From Mycolicibacterium sp. HK-90 (GTDB taxonomy: Bacteria > Actinomycetota > Actinomycetes > Mycobacteriales > Mycobacteriaceae), in contig NZ_CP129613.1 in the NCBI RefSeq assembly GCF_030486405.1, forward strand, positions 1,488,001 through 1,552,000: a DNA stretch of 64,000 nt, in the 5' to 3' direction. The notes under the pieces were generated by a model. That model saw nothing but the letters and a program-made list of their open reading frames with translations, ran no database searches and was not told where the DNA came from. Made by a program: the position numbers and the translations under genes. Shown one piece after another: positions 19,347 through 28,239 of the stretch; the first letter of the stretch is position 1; each line of letters opens with the position of its first letter.

Positions 19347-20758
19347 AGTACCACCAGCAGGTCTCGGGGGTGACCTACAGCTTCGACGGACTCGTCGAGG
19401 TGATGGCCAAGGCCACCCCGCTGCGCTCCGGCGATCAACTCGCCGGGTGCGCGGCCGAGCACGACGGCGAACGCGCTGCGGCCGCCTGGGTGCTCGCGGA
19501 CCTGCCGTTGGAGGTGTTCCTCAACGAGGATCTGGTGCCGTACGACACCGACGAGGTGACCCGGCTGATCATGGACAGCCATGACCGCCAAGCCTTTTCG
19601 GAGATCTCGCATCTGACCGTCGGCGGGTTGCGGGACTGGCTGATGGACACCGCGGCCCACGATCACAGCGCCGAGCGGTTGGCCGCGGTCGCACCCGGCC
19701 TCACCCCGGAAATGGTCGCCGCGGTCAGCAAGATCATGCGCAACCAGGATCTGATCGCGGTGTCGGCCGCCGCGGAGGTCACCGCGGCGTTCCGGACCAC
19801 CGTCGGCGCCCGCGGCACCCTGGCTACCCGGCTGCAGCCCAACCATCCGACGGACGACCCGCGCGGCATCGCCGCGGCGGTGCTCGACGGGTTGCTGCTG
19901 GGCTGCGGTGACGCGGTGATCGGGATCAATCCGGCCACCGACTCACCGCAGGCCACCGCCGATCTGCTGTACCTGCTCGACTCGATCCGCACGCGCTACG
20001 ACATCCCCGCCCAGTCCTGCGTGTTGTCGCACGTGACCACCACGATCGGTCTGATCGAGGCCGGGGCTCCGGTGGACCTGATGTTCCAGTCGATCGCGGG
20101 CACCGAGGGCGCCAACTCCGCATTCGGGGTCGACCTGCAGCTGCTGCGGGAGGGCAACGAGGCGGCGCGCAGCCTGCGCCGCGGCACCGTCGGCGACAAC
20201 GTCATGTACCTGGAGACCGGGCAGGGCTCGGTCCTGAGCTCGGGCACGCACCTGGGCGTCGGCGGCAAGCCCGTCGACCAGCAGACCTTGGAGGCCCGCG
20301 CTTACGCGGTGGCCCGCGACCTGCAGCCGCTGCTGGTCAACACCGTCGTCGGCTTCATCGGCCCGGAGTACCTGTACGACGGCAAGCAGATCATCCGGGC
20401 CGGCCTGGAAGACCACTTCTGCGGCAAGCTGCTCGGCCTGCCGATGGGGGTGGACGTCTGCTACACCAACCACGCCGAGGCCGACCAGAACGACATGGAC
20501 ACCCTGCTGACGTTGCTGGCTGCCGCGGGAGTGGCGTTCGTCATCACCGTGCCCGGCGCCGACGACGTCATGCTGGGCTACCAGAGCTTGTCGTTCCACG
20601 ACGTGCTGACCACCCGCCGCACGCTGGGTCTGCGACCGGCCGCCGAGTTCGAGGGCTGGCTGCGCCGGGTCGGCATGGTCGACGACTCCGGCAAGCTGAC
20701 CCCGTTCGACCTGGAGAGTTCGGTACTGCGGTCGCTCACGTCGGCGGAGGCGCGATGA
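19343..20758 (+). CDS. eutB: Ethanolamine ammonia-lyase large subunit
   Basis: A 471-residue EutB subunit. With EutC and adenosylcobalamin it converts ethanolamine to acetaldehyde and ammonia. Family blocks include LKxxDQLAGCAAE-like start, NTVVGFIGPEYLYDGKQI, and the C-terminal HFCGKLLGLPMGVDVCYTNHAEADQND region that helps form the active-site barrel. ATG 19343 overlaps the permease stop (ATGA), and the eutC start overlaps its own stop the same way. No EutA reactivase and no microcompartment shell genes lie nearby. Confidence 0.96.
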   Translation: MKYHQQVSGVTYSFDGLVEVMAKATPLRSGDQLAGCAAEHDGERAAAAWVLADLPLEVFLNEDLVPYDTDEVTRLIMDSHDRQAFSEISHLTVGGLRDWLMDTAAHDHSAERLAAVAPGLTPEMVAAVSKIMRNQDLIAVSAAAEVTAAFRTTVGARGTLATRLQPNHPTDDPRGIAAAVLDGLLLGCGDAVIGINPATDSPQATADLLYLLDSIRTRYDIPAQSCVLSHVTTTIGLIEAGAPVDLMFQSIAGTEGANSAFGVDLQLLREGNEAARSLRRGTVGDNVMYLETGQGSVLSSGTHLGVGGKPVDQQTLEARAYAVARDLQPLLVNTVVGFIGPEYLYDGKQIIRAGLEDHFCGKLLGLPMGVDVCYTNHAEADQNDMDTLLTLLAAAGVAFVITVPGADDVMLGYQSLSFHDVLTTRRTLGLRPAAEFEGWLRRVGMVDDSGKLTPFDLESSVLRSLTSAEAR

Positions 20759-21552
20759 GCGCGAATGACCTTGCGATTCAGGAGTTCTGGGACGAGCTGC
20801 GCAAGACCACGCAGGCCAGGATCGGGCTGGGCCGGGCCGGCAATGCGCTGCCCACCCGCCGGGTGCTCGAGCTGGCCGCGGCGCACGCCGTGGCCCGCGA
20901 CGCCGTGCACGTGCCGCTGGACGTGGATCGACTCAGGCAAGCTCTCGTCGAGGTCGGCATCGGCGAGCCCACCGTGGTGACCAGTAGAGCGACCTCGCGC
21001 GACGAGTACCTGCGCCGCCCCGACCTCGGCCGGGCACCCGCCGATGACATGCAGGTACCCGAGACCCCGGCCGACATCGGGTTCGTACTGGCCGACGGAC
21101 TCTCGCCGACCGCGCTGGATCACCACGGCGCCGCGCTGCTGGCGGCGTTGGTGGACCAGCTGAAAGACCGCTACACCCTGGCCCCGCCGGTGATCGCCAC
21201 GCAGGCGCGGGTCGCGCTCGGCGATCACATAGGGGCACAGGCGCGCGTCCGAACTCTGCTCGTCATCATCGGGGAGCGGCCCGGTCTCAGCGTCGCCGAC
21301 AGCCTGGGGATCTACCTCACCCACTTGCCGATGCCCGGCCGCACCGACGCCGACCGCAACTGCATCTCCAACATCCATCCGCCCGACGGCCTGGGCTATG
21401 CCGAAGCCGCCCGGGTGGCGGCCGGATTGGTCGACGGTGCGCTGGCGCTCGGGCGCTCCGGCGTCGACCTGAAAGACACCTCGCGGACCGCGGCTCTCGG
21501 CGCTCCGGGCGTCGCCGAACTGACCCAGTCGAACTCACCTGAATCCACCTGA
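20755..21552 (+). CDS. eutC: Ethanolamine ammonia-lyase small subunit
   Basis: A 265-residue EutC subunit. Typical segments are the TQARIGLGRAGNALPT N-terminal block and the C-terminal DRNCISNIHPPDGLGY motif. It contributes to cobalamin binding in the EutBC complex. Start ATG overlaps the eutB stop by 4 bp. It is followed 12 bp later by a HAD-family lipoprotein gene, which is probably in the same transcript. Confidence 0.95.
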   Translation: MSANDLAIQEFWDELRKTTQARIGLGRAGNALPTRRVLELAAAHAVARDAVHVPLDVDRLRQALVEVGIGEPTVVTSRATSRDEYLRRPDLGRAPADDMQVPETPADIGFVLADGLSPTALDHHGAALLAALVDQLKDRYTLAPPVIATQARVALGDHIGAQARVRTLLVIIGERPGLSVADSLGIYLTHLPMPGRTDADRNCISNIHPPDGLGYAEAARVAAGLVDGALALGRSGVDLKDTSRTAALGAPGVAELTQSNSPEST

Positions 21553-21564
21553 CAGGAACCCGTT

Positions 21565-22833
21565 ATGACCTCACGCGCACCGTTGTCCCTGCTCGTCGCC
21601 GCGGTGACCGCGGTACTGACCGTCGCCGGGTGCGGCTCGGGCACCGAGTCGTCGCAACCCGCGGCGGAGGCGCCGGCCTGCCGGACTCTGGCCGACAACG
21701 CCGGTTGGTACGGCGACAACCGGGACCGGATCAACGCGATGCTCACGGAGCTGGGCACCTGTGGGGCGGACGGATCGGTGACCGACGGGGCACCGCTGGC
21801 GCTGTTCGACTGGGACAACACCGTGGTCAAGAACGACATCGGCGATGCGACGTTCTTCTGGATGGTGCGCAACGGCAAGCTGCGGGCACCCGCCGGCGGG
21901 GACTGGTCGACCACCAGCCCGTACCTCACGCCCCAGGCCGCCGCGGCGCTGTCCAAGGCGTGCGCGGCGACGGCGCCCGGCCAGCCGATGCCGACCAACA
22001 CCGACCTCGGGTGCGCCGACGAACTGGTGTCGGTCTACACCGACGGTGAGACGCGCGCGGACGAACCGGCATTCGCCGGCTTCAACGCCCGCCGGTTCGA
22101 GCCGTCGTACGCGTGGGCGGCGCAGATGCTCGCCGGCTGGCCCGAATCCGAACTGACCGGTTTCGCCGAGGCCGCCCGCAAGGAGAACCTCGACGCGCCC
22201 GAGGGCACCGAGCAGAAGGTCGGCAGCGGCGACGAGACCGGCTGGGTCCGGTACTACCCGCAGATGCGGGATCTGGTGGAAACCTTGCGCGCCAACGGTT
22301 TCGACGTTCGGATCATCTCCGCATCGGCCGAGCCGGTAGTGCGGGTGTGGGCGGCCGAGCTCGGTTTCACCCCCGACAAGGTGATGGGCGTGCGGACCGA
22401 GCGCAACGGGGATGTGCTGACGTCGAAGCTGGTGCCGTGCGGTGGTGAGACGGCCATCCCGTACATCGAGGGCAAGCGGTGCCGGGTCAACGAGGACGTC
22501 TTCGGGGTCAAGGGGCCTGCCGCGTTCGAACAGCAGCCCGACGCGAAGCGGGCCGCGTTCGCCGCCGGGGACTCCGACACCGACGTCACGTTCCTCAGCG
22601 ATGCCACCGGGCTGCGCCTGGTGCTCAACCGGCAGAAGACCGAGCTGATGTGCACGGCTTACGACAACTCCGATGGCCGCTGGCTGGTCAACCCGATGTT
22701 CATCAAGCCGATGGACAAGGGGGACACCTATGAGTGCGCGACCGAGGGCTACATCGAGCCCAGTGGGAAGGAAGGCCCGCTGCACCGGGCCGACGGCAGT
22801 GTGGTGCCCGACCAGCAGGACTCGGTCTCGTAG
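21565..22833 (+). CDS. HAD-family phosphatase, predicted lipoprotein
   Basis: A 422-residue exported protein. The signal peptide ends in a lipobox VAGC with Cys23 as the lipidation site. The HAD nucleophile motif is FDWDNT (Asp82, Asp84), and the Mg-binding motif GDSDTDV lies in the C-terminal third, after a segment FDVRIISASAEPVVRVW that fits HAD motif II. It is placed 12 bp after eutC. Periplasmic HAD phosphatases that release choline or ethanolamine from phospho-head-groups are known, so a phosphoethanolamine phosphatase feeding the permease is an attractive guess, not shown by sequence. Confidence 0.82.
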   Translation: MTSRAPLSLLVAAVTAVLTVAGCGSGTESSQPAAEAPACRTLADNAGWYGDNRDRINAMLTELGTCGADGSVTDGAPLALFDWDNTVVKNDIGDATFFWMVRNGKLRAPAGGDWSTTSPYLTPQAAAALSKACAATAPGQPMPTNTDLGCADELVSVYTDGETRADEPAFAGFNARRFEPSYAWAAQMLAGWPESELTGFAEAARKENLDAPEGTEQKVGSGDETGWVRYYPQMRDLVETLRANGFDVRIISASAEPVVRVWAAELGFTPDKVMGVRTERNGDVLTSKLVPCGGETAIPYIEGKRCRVNEDVFGVKGPAAFEQQPDAKRAAFAAGDSDTDVTFLSDATGLRLVLNRQKTELMCTAYDNSDGRWLVNPMFIKPMDKGDTYECATEGYIEPSGKEGPLHRADGSVVPDQQDSVS

Positions 22834-22839
22834 TCGTCG

Positions 22840-22894
22840 AGTGTTGGCTTGTGTGCGAGATTTCTCGAAGAACTCGCGCACAAGCCAACGTTCG
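22840..22894 (+). repeat. Palindromic repeat, copy 1 (left of DUF559 gene)
   Basis: A 55-bp hairpin-forming unit between the stops of two convergent genes. Arms at 22843-22859 and 22873-22889 pair over 17 bp with one mismatch, and CGAGATTTCTCG inside it is itself palindromic. It matches copy 2 at 23788-23842 at 51 of 55 positions in the same orientation, the first 31 nt being identical. It may also serve as a bidirectional terminator here. Confidence 0.8.
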
Positions 22895-23743
22895 TCAGTA
22901 GGGAGCGCCGGCGGATCGCAGGGCCGCACGGGTGCGGGCGATGATGGTGCCGTGGCGGTACCTCAGGAGGTCGGCCCCCACGCGGACGATGCGCCACCCG
23001 AGATCCTGATACTCGACGTTCTGGTCGATATCCCGGGTGCGTTGCCTCGGATCGGTCCAGTGCTGAATCCCGTCGTACTGCACACCGACCTTCCACTCCG
23101 GCCAGCCCATGTCGATCCGCCGGACCTGACGGGCGTGATCGAACACCTCGATCTGGGTGTGTGACGGACGTATGCCGTCCGCCGTCAACACCAGTCGGAG
23201 GCGCGTCTCCTGTGGTGATTCGGCGCCGTCGTCGGCCAGGTCGAGTACTCGCCGCAGTTGCACCACGCCTCTGGCGCCACGGTGCCGATCGGCGAGCGTC
23301 GCCACATCGGGGAGTTTCAGACGAGTCGCCTGGATGAGTGCATCGACACGGATGACGGCCGTCGTGAGCCCGCGTCGGCGGCCCAGATCAAATGCCGTGC
23401 GTTCCGGCGTGGTGGTTCGGATGCCGCGGACCAGAGAGGTCTCGCCGGCGGCCAGTCGGTCGCTGTGGATGAGGATGCCTGGCGGCTGCGAGCGACTCGG
23501 TTGGTTGAGTTCGGCCGGGTGTTTGGCGTCGATCCACAATGTGCCGTGCAGGGCCGCCGCGGACAGTCCCATCACGGTGGCCTGGCGGCCCGACCACAGC
23601 CACGCCGCCACGGCCTTGTCCGCCGGCGTCAGCTCGGTGCCCCGCGGCGCGTATACGTTGCGGAACACCGCGTCATACCGGGTGCGCAGCTGGTAGCGGT
23701 TGAGCCGTCCCGTGGCCAGCGCCTCGGTGCCCAGAAATGGCAT
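22895..23743 (-). CDS. DUF559 protein, Vsr-like endonuclease fold with AbiEi-like N-terminus
   Basis: A 282-residue protein of a type repeated in mycobacterial genomes. The N-terminal half (TGRLNRYQLRTRYDAVFRNVYAPRG, then TPERTAFDLGRR) resembles AbiEi-type antitoxin-like domains. The C-terminal half is DUF559, a PD-(D/E)XK/Vsr-like fold, with DMGWPEWKVGVQYDGIQHW and LGWRIVRVGADLL. Likely metal ligands are the Asp of DMGW and Asp/Glu nearby. The start at 23743 is preferred; a longer frame to 23968 would run through the palindrome. The gene is bracketed by two direct copies of a 55-bp palindrome. Function is unknown. Confidence 0.8.
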   Translation of the reverse strand: MPFLGTEALATGRLNRYQLRTRYDAVFRNVYAPRGTELTPADKAVAAWLWSGRQATVMGLSAAALHGTLWIDAKHPAELNQPSRSQPPGILIHSDRLAAGETSLVRGIRTTTPERTAFDLGRRRGLTTAVIRVDALIQATRLKLPDVATLADRHRGARGVVQLRRVLDLADDGAESPQETRLRLVLTADGIRPSHTQIEVFDHARQVRRIDMGWPEWKVGVQYDGIQHWTDPRQRTRDIDQNVEYQDLGWRIVRVGADLLRYRHGTIIARTRAALRSAGAPY

Positions 23744-23787
23744 GCGAATAGGACGCCGATCGATGCCGGCCGGTTCCCGTTGTGGCC

Positions 23788-23842
23788 AGTGTTGGCTTGT
23801 GTGCGAGATTTCTCGAAGGATTCGCACACAAGCCAACGCTCG
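23788..23842 (+). repeat. Palindromic repeat, copy 2 (right of DUF559 gene)
   Basis: The second copy of the 55-bp unit, 45 bp upstream of the DUF559 start codon. Arms at 23791-23807 and 23821-23837 pair over 17 bp with one mismatch. Several differences from copy 1 fall in the right half, while the left 31 nt are identical, which suggests recent common origin. The sequence 23843-24024 beyond it should contain the rplM promoter and leader. Confidence 0.8.
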
Positions 23843-24024
23843 AGCCCAGAAGCCGCGTTTTGACCTGCGAGGACACCCACCGGTAAGCTGCTCCGTTGGT
23901 GTGTGCTGCCCTTTTGGGCATGCGGGTCCCGGGTCAACGTCGGTCGCCGGGAAATCAACCGCACACACCTGACCGGCACCCGGATCGCTCCGGGATCAAA
24001 CCCGAGATAGAAGAGGTAAGCGCT

Positions 24025-24464
24025 GTGCCTACGTACACGCCGAAGGCGGGTGACACCACGCGCACGTGGTACGTCATCGACGCCCAGGACGTGGTGCTCG
24101 GCCGGCTCGCCGCTGCAGCTGCCAATCTGCTGCGCGGCAAGCACAAGCCGACATTCACGCCGAATGTCGACGGTGGCGACTTCGTCATCGTCATCAATGC
24201 CGAGAAGATTGCCGTCAGCGGCAACAAGCTCACCAACAAGTTCGCTTACAGCCACTCGGGTTACCCGGGCGGTCTGCGCAAGCGCACCATCGGCGAGCTG
24301 CTGGAGAAGCACCCGACCCGCGTCGTCGAGAACGCGATCATCGGCATGCTGCCCCACACCAAGCTCGGTCGGCAGATCCAGAAGAAGCTCAAGGTCTACG
24401 CCGGCCCGGAGCATCCGCACGCCGCGCAGCAGCCGGTTCCGTACGAGATCAAGCAGGTGGCCCA

Positions 24465-24468
<4 letters not shown>
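24025..24468 (+). CDS. rplM: 50S ribosomal protein L13
   Basis: A 147-residue uL13 protein with the usual motifs ([42 protein letters not shown]). The start is GTG 24025, preceded by AGAGG 8 nt upstream; the frame is open further up but unrelated to L13. The stop overlaps the rpsI start (GTGA), the conserved rplM-rpsI operon. Confidence 0.98.
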
Positions 24469-24953
<485 letters not shown>

Positions 24954-24976
24954 TCGCCTCGCCTTACGGCCGAACG

Positions 24977-25020
24977 AACCCGCCGGGTGTGTCCTGTACA
25001 CACCCGGCGGGTTTGTTTTT
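24977..25020 (+). terminator. Intrinsic terminator of rplM-rpsI
   Basis: A perfect 16-bp stem (24977-24992 with 24998-25013), 5-nt loop and a T-rich tail (TTTGTTTTT to 25020) directly after rpsI. It is the most canonical rho-independent terminator seen in this window. Confidence 0.92.
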
Positions 25021-25045
25021 ATGTCCGGGCAGGTGTTTCCAGTGA

Positions 25046-25108
25046 TATCGGGACGACGATTCCAGTGGTGTTATCGGTGGTATCGTGATGACCAATATCG
25101 GCGATACC
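25046..25108 (+). promoter_or_regulatory. Candidate operator cluster before the GMC oxidoreductase
   Basis: The element TATCG occurs four times (25046, 25072, 25081, 25096) within 60 bp upstream of the gene. GGTATCG at 25079-25085 and CGATACC at 25102-25108 form an inverted pair with a 16-bp spacer. The downstream end lies 13 nt before the start codon, so a bound repressor would block transcription; the convergent TetR gene is the obvious candidate. Confidence 0.5.
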
Positions 25109-25121
25109 TCTGGAGGCGAAA

Positions 25122-26657
25122 ATGGCACAGCGGCACGACTACGACCTCATCATCGTCGGGGCCGGAACCGCGGGTTCGGTCCTGGCTTCGAGGCTCAGTG
25201 CGGATCCCGACGTCCGGGTGTTGTTGATCGAGGCGGGCGACTCTGTTGCCGAACCGGCGAGTGCGATCCCATCCCAATGGCAGACCCTCGTGGGTGGTCC
25301 ATCCGACGCCGGCGGGCTCACGCCGGTGCAGGCGGGCACGGGAACCGAGATTCATGTGGCCCGCGGTCGCGGCCTCGGCGGCTCGTCCTCGATCAATGCC
25401 ATGCTGTTCGCCCGCGGGCATCGCGAGAGCTACGCGGATTGGCCGGTGGGCTGGCAGTTCGACGATCTGCTGCCCTACTTCAAGAGAAGTGAAACGGCGC
25501 GCGCCGGTGATCCGGCCTTGCGCGGGGTCGACGGCCCTTTGCGGGTGGCAAAGGCGGACCCGCCCAACGCCGTCCTGGCCGCGGCTTTGTCGGCTGCCGA
25601 ACAGTGTGGGTACCCCCTCGCCCGTGACGTCAGCAGCGGTGCCGAAATCGGTTTTGGTGCAACGGATCTGACGATCGATGGCGGACGCCGGCAAAGTGCG
25701 GCAGATGCCTACCTGCGGGCCGCGCTGGGGCGCCCCAATCTCGAACTGGTCTCCGGCGCCGTCGTACATCGGTTGCTGATCACTGCCGGACGCTGCGTCG
25801 GTGTGCAATTCCGCCAGGCAGATCACGCAGTCACGGAGAGGTTCGCCGCAGAGGTGGTGCTGGCGGCCGGGGCGATCGGGTCGGCCCAACTGCTGATGTT
25901 GTCCGGGGTGGGCCCGCGAGCGCACCTGGAGGAGGTTGGCATCGAGGTCGTCCACGAGCTGCCCGGAGTCGGGTCCAACCTGCAGGATCATCCGCTCACT
26001 GGCGTCATATACCGTGCAGCACAAAAGATTCCGACGCCGGAGAACAACCACGGTGAAGCCATGGGTCTGATCCGGACCACGTCCACCGACGGGCCTCCGG
26101 ATCTGCAGATCTTGCTCGTGGACACCGCTGCGGTCACGGGACTCGACCTGCCCGACACATATCTGATCGGTGTCTCGCCGATGCAGCCGTACAGCCGGGG
26201 CAGTGTCAGGCTGGCCACCGCGCAGGCTGCCGACGCCCCGGTGGTCGACCCGAACTACCTCAGCGACGAACGCGACTGGAAGGTCATGATCGAAGGCTTC
26301 AGAATCGCCCGCGAAATCGGGAGTGCACCGGCGTTGTCCGCCTGGCGGGGTGAGGAATTGGCTCCCGGTCTCGACGTGGTGGACGAGGATTCACTGCGAC
26401 AGTTCATCCGGTCCAGCGCCAGCTCCTACTTCCATCCGGTCGGCACGTGCGCGATGGGTGATACCGCGCAGTCGGTCGTGGATACCGACCTGCGCGTGCA
26501 CGGCATCGCCAACCTTCGGATCGCGGACGCCTCCGTGATGCCGTCGCTGCCCTCGAACAATCCGATGGCGACTGTGTACGGACTGGCCGAGCGGGCGTCC
26601 GACTTGATCGGTGGTGGTTTGCGGTGCGGGAACCGCGCCGCTCAGGACGTCGTCTGA
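25122..26657 (+). CDS. GMC-family FAD-dependent oxidoreductase (choline dehydrogenase-like)
   Basis: A 511-residue glucose-methanol-choline oxidoreductase. The ADP-binding motif is GAGTAGS (about residues 12-18), the GMC signature RGRGLGGSSSINAMLFARG follows near residue 85, and the C-terminal catalytic region contains SSSYFHPVGTCAMGD with the active-site His, then NPMATVYGLAERA. A GGAGG site lies 5 nt before ATG. Substrate is an unidentified alcohol. It converges on a TetR gene with a 16-bp overlap; the pair are probably regulator and target. Confidence 0.9.
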   Translation: MAQRHDYDLIIVGAGTAGSVLASRLSADPDVRVLLIEAGDSVAEPASAIPSQWQTLVGGPSDAGGLTPVQAGTGTEIHVARGRGLGGSSSINAMLFARGHRESYADWPVGWQFDDLLPYFKRSETARAGDPALRGVDGPLRVAKADPPNAVLAAALSAAEQCGYPLARDVSSGAEIGFGATDLTIDGGRRQSAADAYLRAALGRPNLELVSGAVVHRLLITAGRCVGVQFRQADHAVTERFAAEVVLAAGAIGSAQLLMLSGVGPRAHLEEVGIEVVHELPGVGSNLQDHPLTGVIYRAAQKIPTPENNHGEAMGLIRTTSTDGPPDLQILLVDTAAVTGLDLPDTYLIGVSPMQPYSRGSVRLATAQAADAPVVDPNYLSDERDWKVMIEGFRIAREIGSAPALSAWRGEELAPGLDVVDEDSLRQFIRSSASSYFHPVGTCAMGDTAQSVVDTDLRVHGIANLRIADASVMPSLPSNNPMATVYGLAERASDLIGGGLRCGNRAAQDVV

Positions 26658-27379
26658 TCGGCGAGTCGGCGCAGCCATTCCTCCAGGAGTGCCCGCTCGG
26701 CTGAGCTGACCGGGACGTCACCGGCTCCCCGCAGTGCCTCGGCAAGAGCCACGGCACGGGCGGGGAGCTCGGTGGTGTGGTCCTGCGGTGTCGACGTGCT
26801 GTGCAGGATCGCCGCGAGCGCATTCTCGCGAACGATCTCGGACAGTTGAAAGTCCCGATCGTCCGGTGCCTGCTGGAGCAGGGTCAGGATGACCCCGAGG
26901 CCGGCGGAATAGACATAGCGGGTGGCGCGGTCGACGCTCATGGCGAGCTTGCCCTGATCGCCGAGCTTGGCCACGGTCTCGGCGAGCAGGTTGACGGTTT
27001 CGGTTTTTGCGGCTGCGCCGAGCTCCCCAGGCTGGCGCGTCGGCGCGTACGCGAGCAGATAGGCGGCGGGGTGCTGCAGCGCGAATTCCAGGTGCAGGTC
27101 CCATATCTTGCGCAGTTGGTCGAGCGGATCGGGGGACTCGTCCATGAGCTGGCGCTTGGCCGAGATGTATGCCCGCAGCAGATAGTGCGTCAGCGCGTCG
27201 AGCAGCCCGTCTTTGTCGCCGAACTGCCGATAGATGACCGGTGGCTGCACACCGGCTGCCGCGGCCACGGCCCGCGTCGATACTGCATCGACACCGCCGG
27301 AGTCCAGAAGTTCAGCGGCCGCACGGAGGAGATTGTCGGCGTTGCGGGGCCGATCGCCGGTCTGCTGTGCCGTCGCCAT
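26642..27379 (-). CDS. TetR-family regulator
   Basis: A 245-residue TetR protein with the DNA-binding HTH at about residues 15-60 (GVDAVSTRAVAAAAGVQPPVIYRQFGDKDGLLDAL), followed by a ligand-binding helical domain. It overlaps the convergent GMC gene by 16 bp. A near-perfect 24-bp palindrome directly before its start codon suggests autorepression. Confidence 0.9.
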   Translation of the reverse strand: MATAQQTGDRPRNADNLLRAAAELLDSGGVDAVSTRAVAAAAGVQPPVIYRQFGDKDGLLDALTHYLLRAYISAKRQLMDESPDPLDQLRKIWDLHLEFALQHPAAYLLAYAPTRQPGELGAAAKTETVNLLAETVAKLGDQGKLAMSVDRATRYVYSAGLGVILTLLQQAPDDRDFQLSEIVRENALAAILHSTSTPQDHTTELPARAVALAEALRGAGDVPVSSAERALLEEWLRRLADQTTS

Positions 27380-27382
27380 GTT

Positions 27383-27406
27383 TCCGACGATAACAAAATC
27401 ATCGGA
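27383..27406. promoter_or_regulatory. Palindromic operator candidate at the TetR start
   Basis: TCCGACGAT (27383-27391) and ATCATCGGA (27398-27406) are inverted with one mismatch around a 6-nt A-rich centre. It lies 4 bp before the TetR start codon, the typical place for TetR autoregulation. The 27407-27667 remainder shows no gene. Confidence 0.6.
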
Positions 27407-27667
27407 TCACTCGTCCTGCTCTGGCGGCCCCGGGATCTCGCGGTTGATGAAACGGCTTTCTGGCCGCTGACCTCGGCCGATGCTTCAGTGACCCGAATTT
27501 CTGCGGATTCGAGGTTTGAGCATCGCAACGACGTGGAAGCCCACCGAGTGGAGAGCTGGGTGCCGCTTTGTGTCAACAGGGTGTGCCCGCAGGACGTTCC
27601 TGCCACCGGTGATCGTCGTACCGACGTCGGGGGACCGGGTGCCGCTTTCCGATCGGAAGGAGTAATT

Positions 27668-28102
27668 GTGGGGAACTTCGTGAAGACAGCGGCCGCGGGC
27701 GCGGTGTTCGGTGGATCGCTGCTGTTTACCGTCGGCATGGGTGCCGCCAGCGCGGCGCCCGAGACGATCGGGGACGGCAAGGTGAACCTCTCGCTCGGCA
27801 GCGTTTCGGTCCTGGAGAACGTCGACAACGCCGCCGCCGCCCAGATTGCGGCCGGGGTGTGCGAATCGACGGACACGGCCTCGCTGACCACGGCCGTCCA
27901 GGGTGTCGACGCCAACAGCGCCGACCACGTGGTCTGCACCAACAACCTCGGGACCATCTCGTTCAGCCAGAACGGCAGCACCGAGCGGCCGGGCGGCATG
28001 GCCGAGGGCACCGCACCCACCGCACCGCGGACCGTCACACCGTCGCCGGTGATGCCGGGACCGGGTGACAGCGGTTCGTCGTCGGACAGCGAAGGCAGCT
28101 AA
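27668..28102 (+). CDS. Small secreted hypothetical protein
   Basis: A 144-residue exported protein with no recognised family. The start is GTG 27668, with AAGGAG 5 nt upstream. A signal peptide ends near ASAAPE (about residue 35). The mature part is Ala/Asn/Val rich, contains two cysteines (GVCEST and VVCTNN) that could form a disulfide, and ends in a Pro/Ser/Gly-rich acidic tail. It is monocistronic, followed by a hairpin at 28116, and lies before glmM. Confidence 0.75.
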   Translation: MGNFVKTAAAGAVFGGSLLFTVGMGAASAAPETIGDGKVNLSLGSVSVLENVDNAAAAQIAAGVCESTDTASLTTAVQGVDANSADHVVCTNNLGTISFSQNGSTERPGGMAEGTAPTAPRTVTPSPVMPGPGDSGSSSDSEGS

Positions 28103-28115
28103 CGCACCTGACACC

Positions 28116-28146
28116 GATCACCGCCCGCGCTGCGCGGGCGGTGATC
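28116..28146. terminator. GC-rich hairpin after the small secreted protein gene
   Basis: A near-continuous palindrome of 31 bp centred at 28131 (GATCACCGCCCGCG and its complement), with no T tract. It is probably a tail-less terminator separating the secreted-protein gene from glmM. Confidence 0.6.
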
Positions 28147-28239
28147 CGGTGATCACGGTGAAGTATCGATTCGGCCCCGGGATGGTCGCTGACCTCGTCG
28201 GTTGTGTTTCCGGCTGCCAATTATGAGAAGTTTAAGGGC

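Noticed and set aside
23744..23968. N-terminal extension of the DUF559 frame
   Set aside because: The extra 75 codons run through the palindromic repeat and match nothing in the family; the ATG at 23743 gives the normal length.
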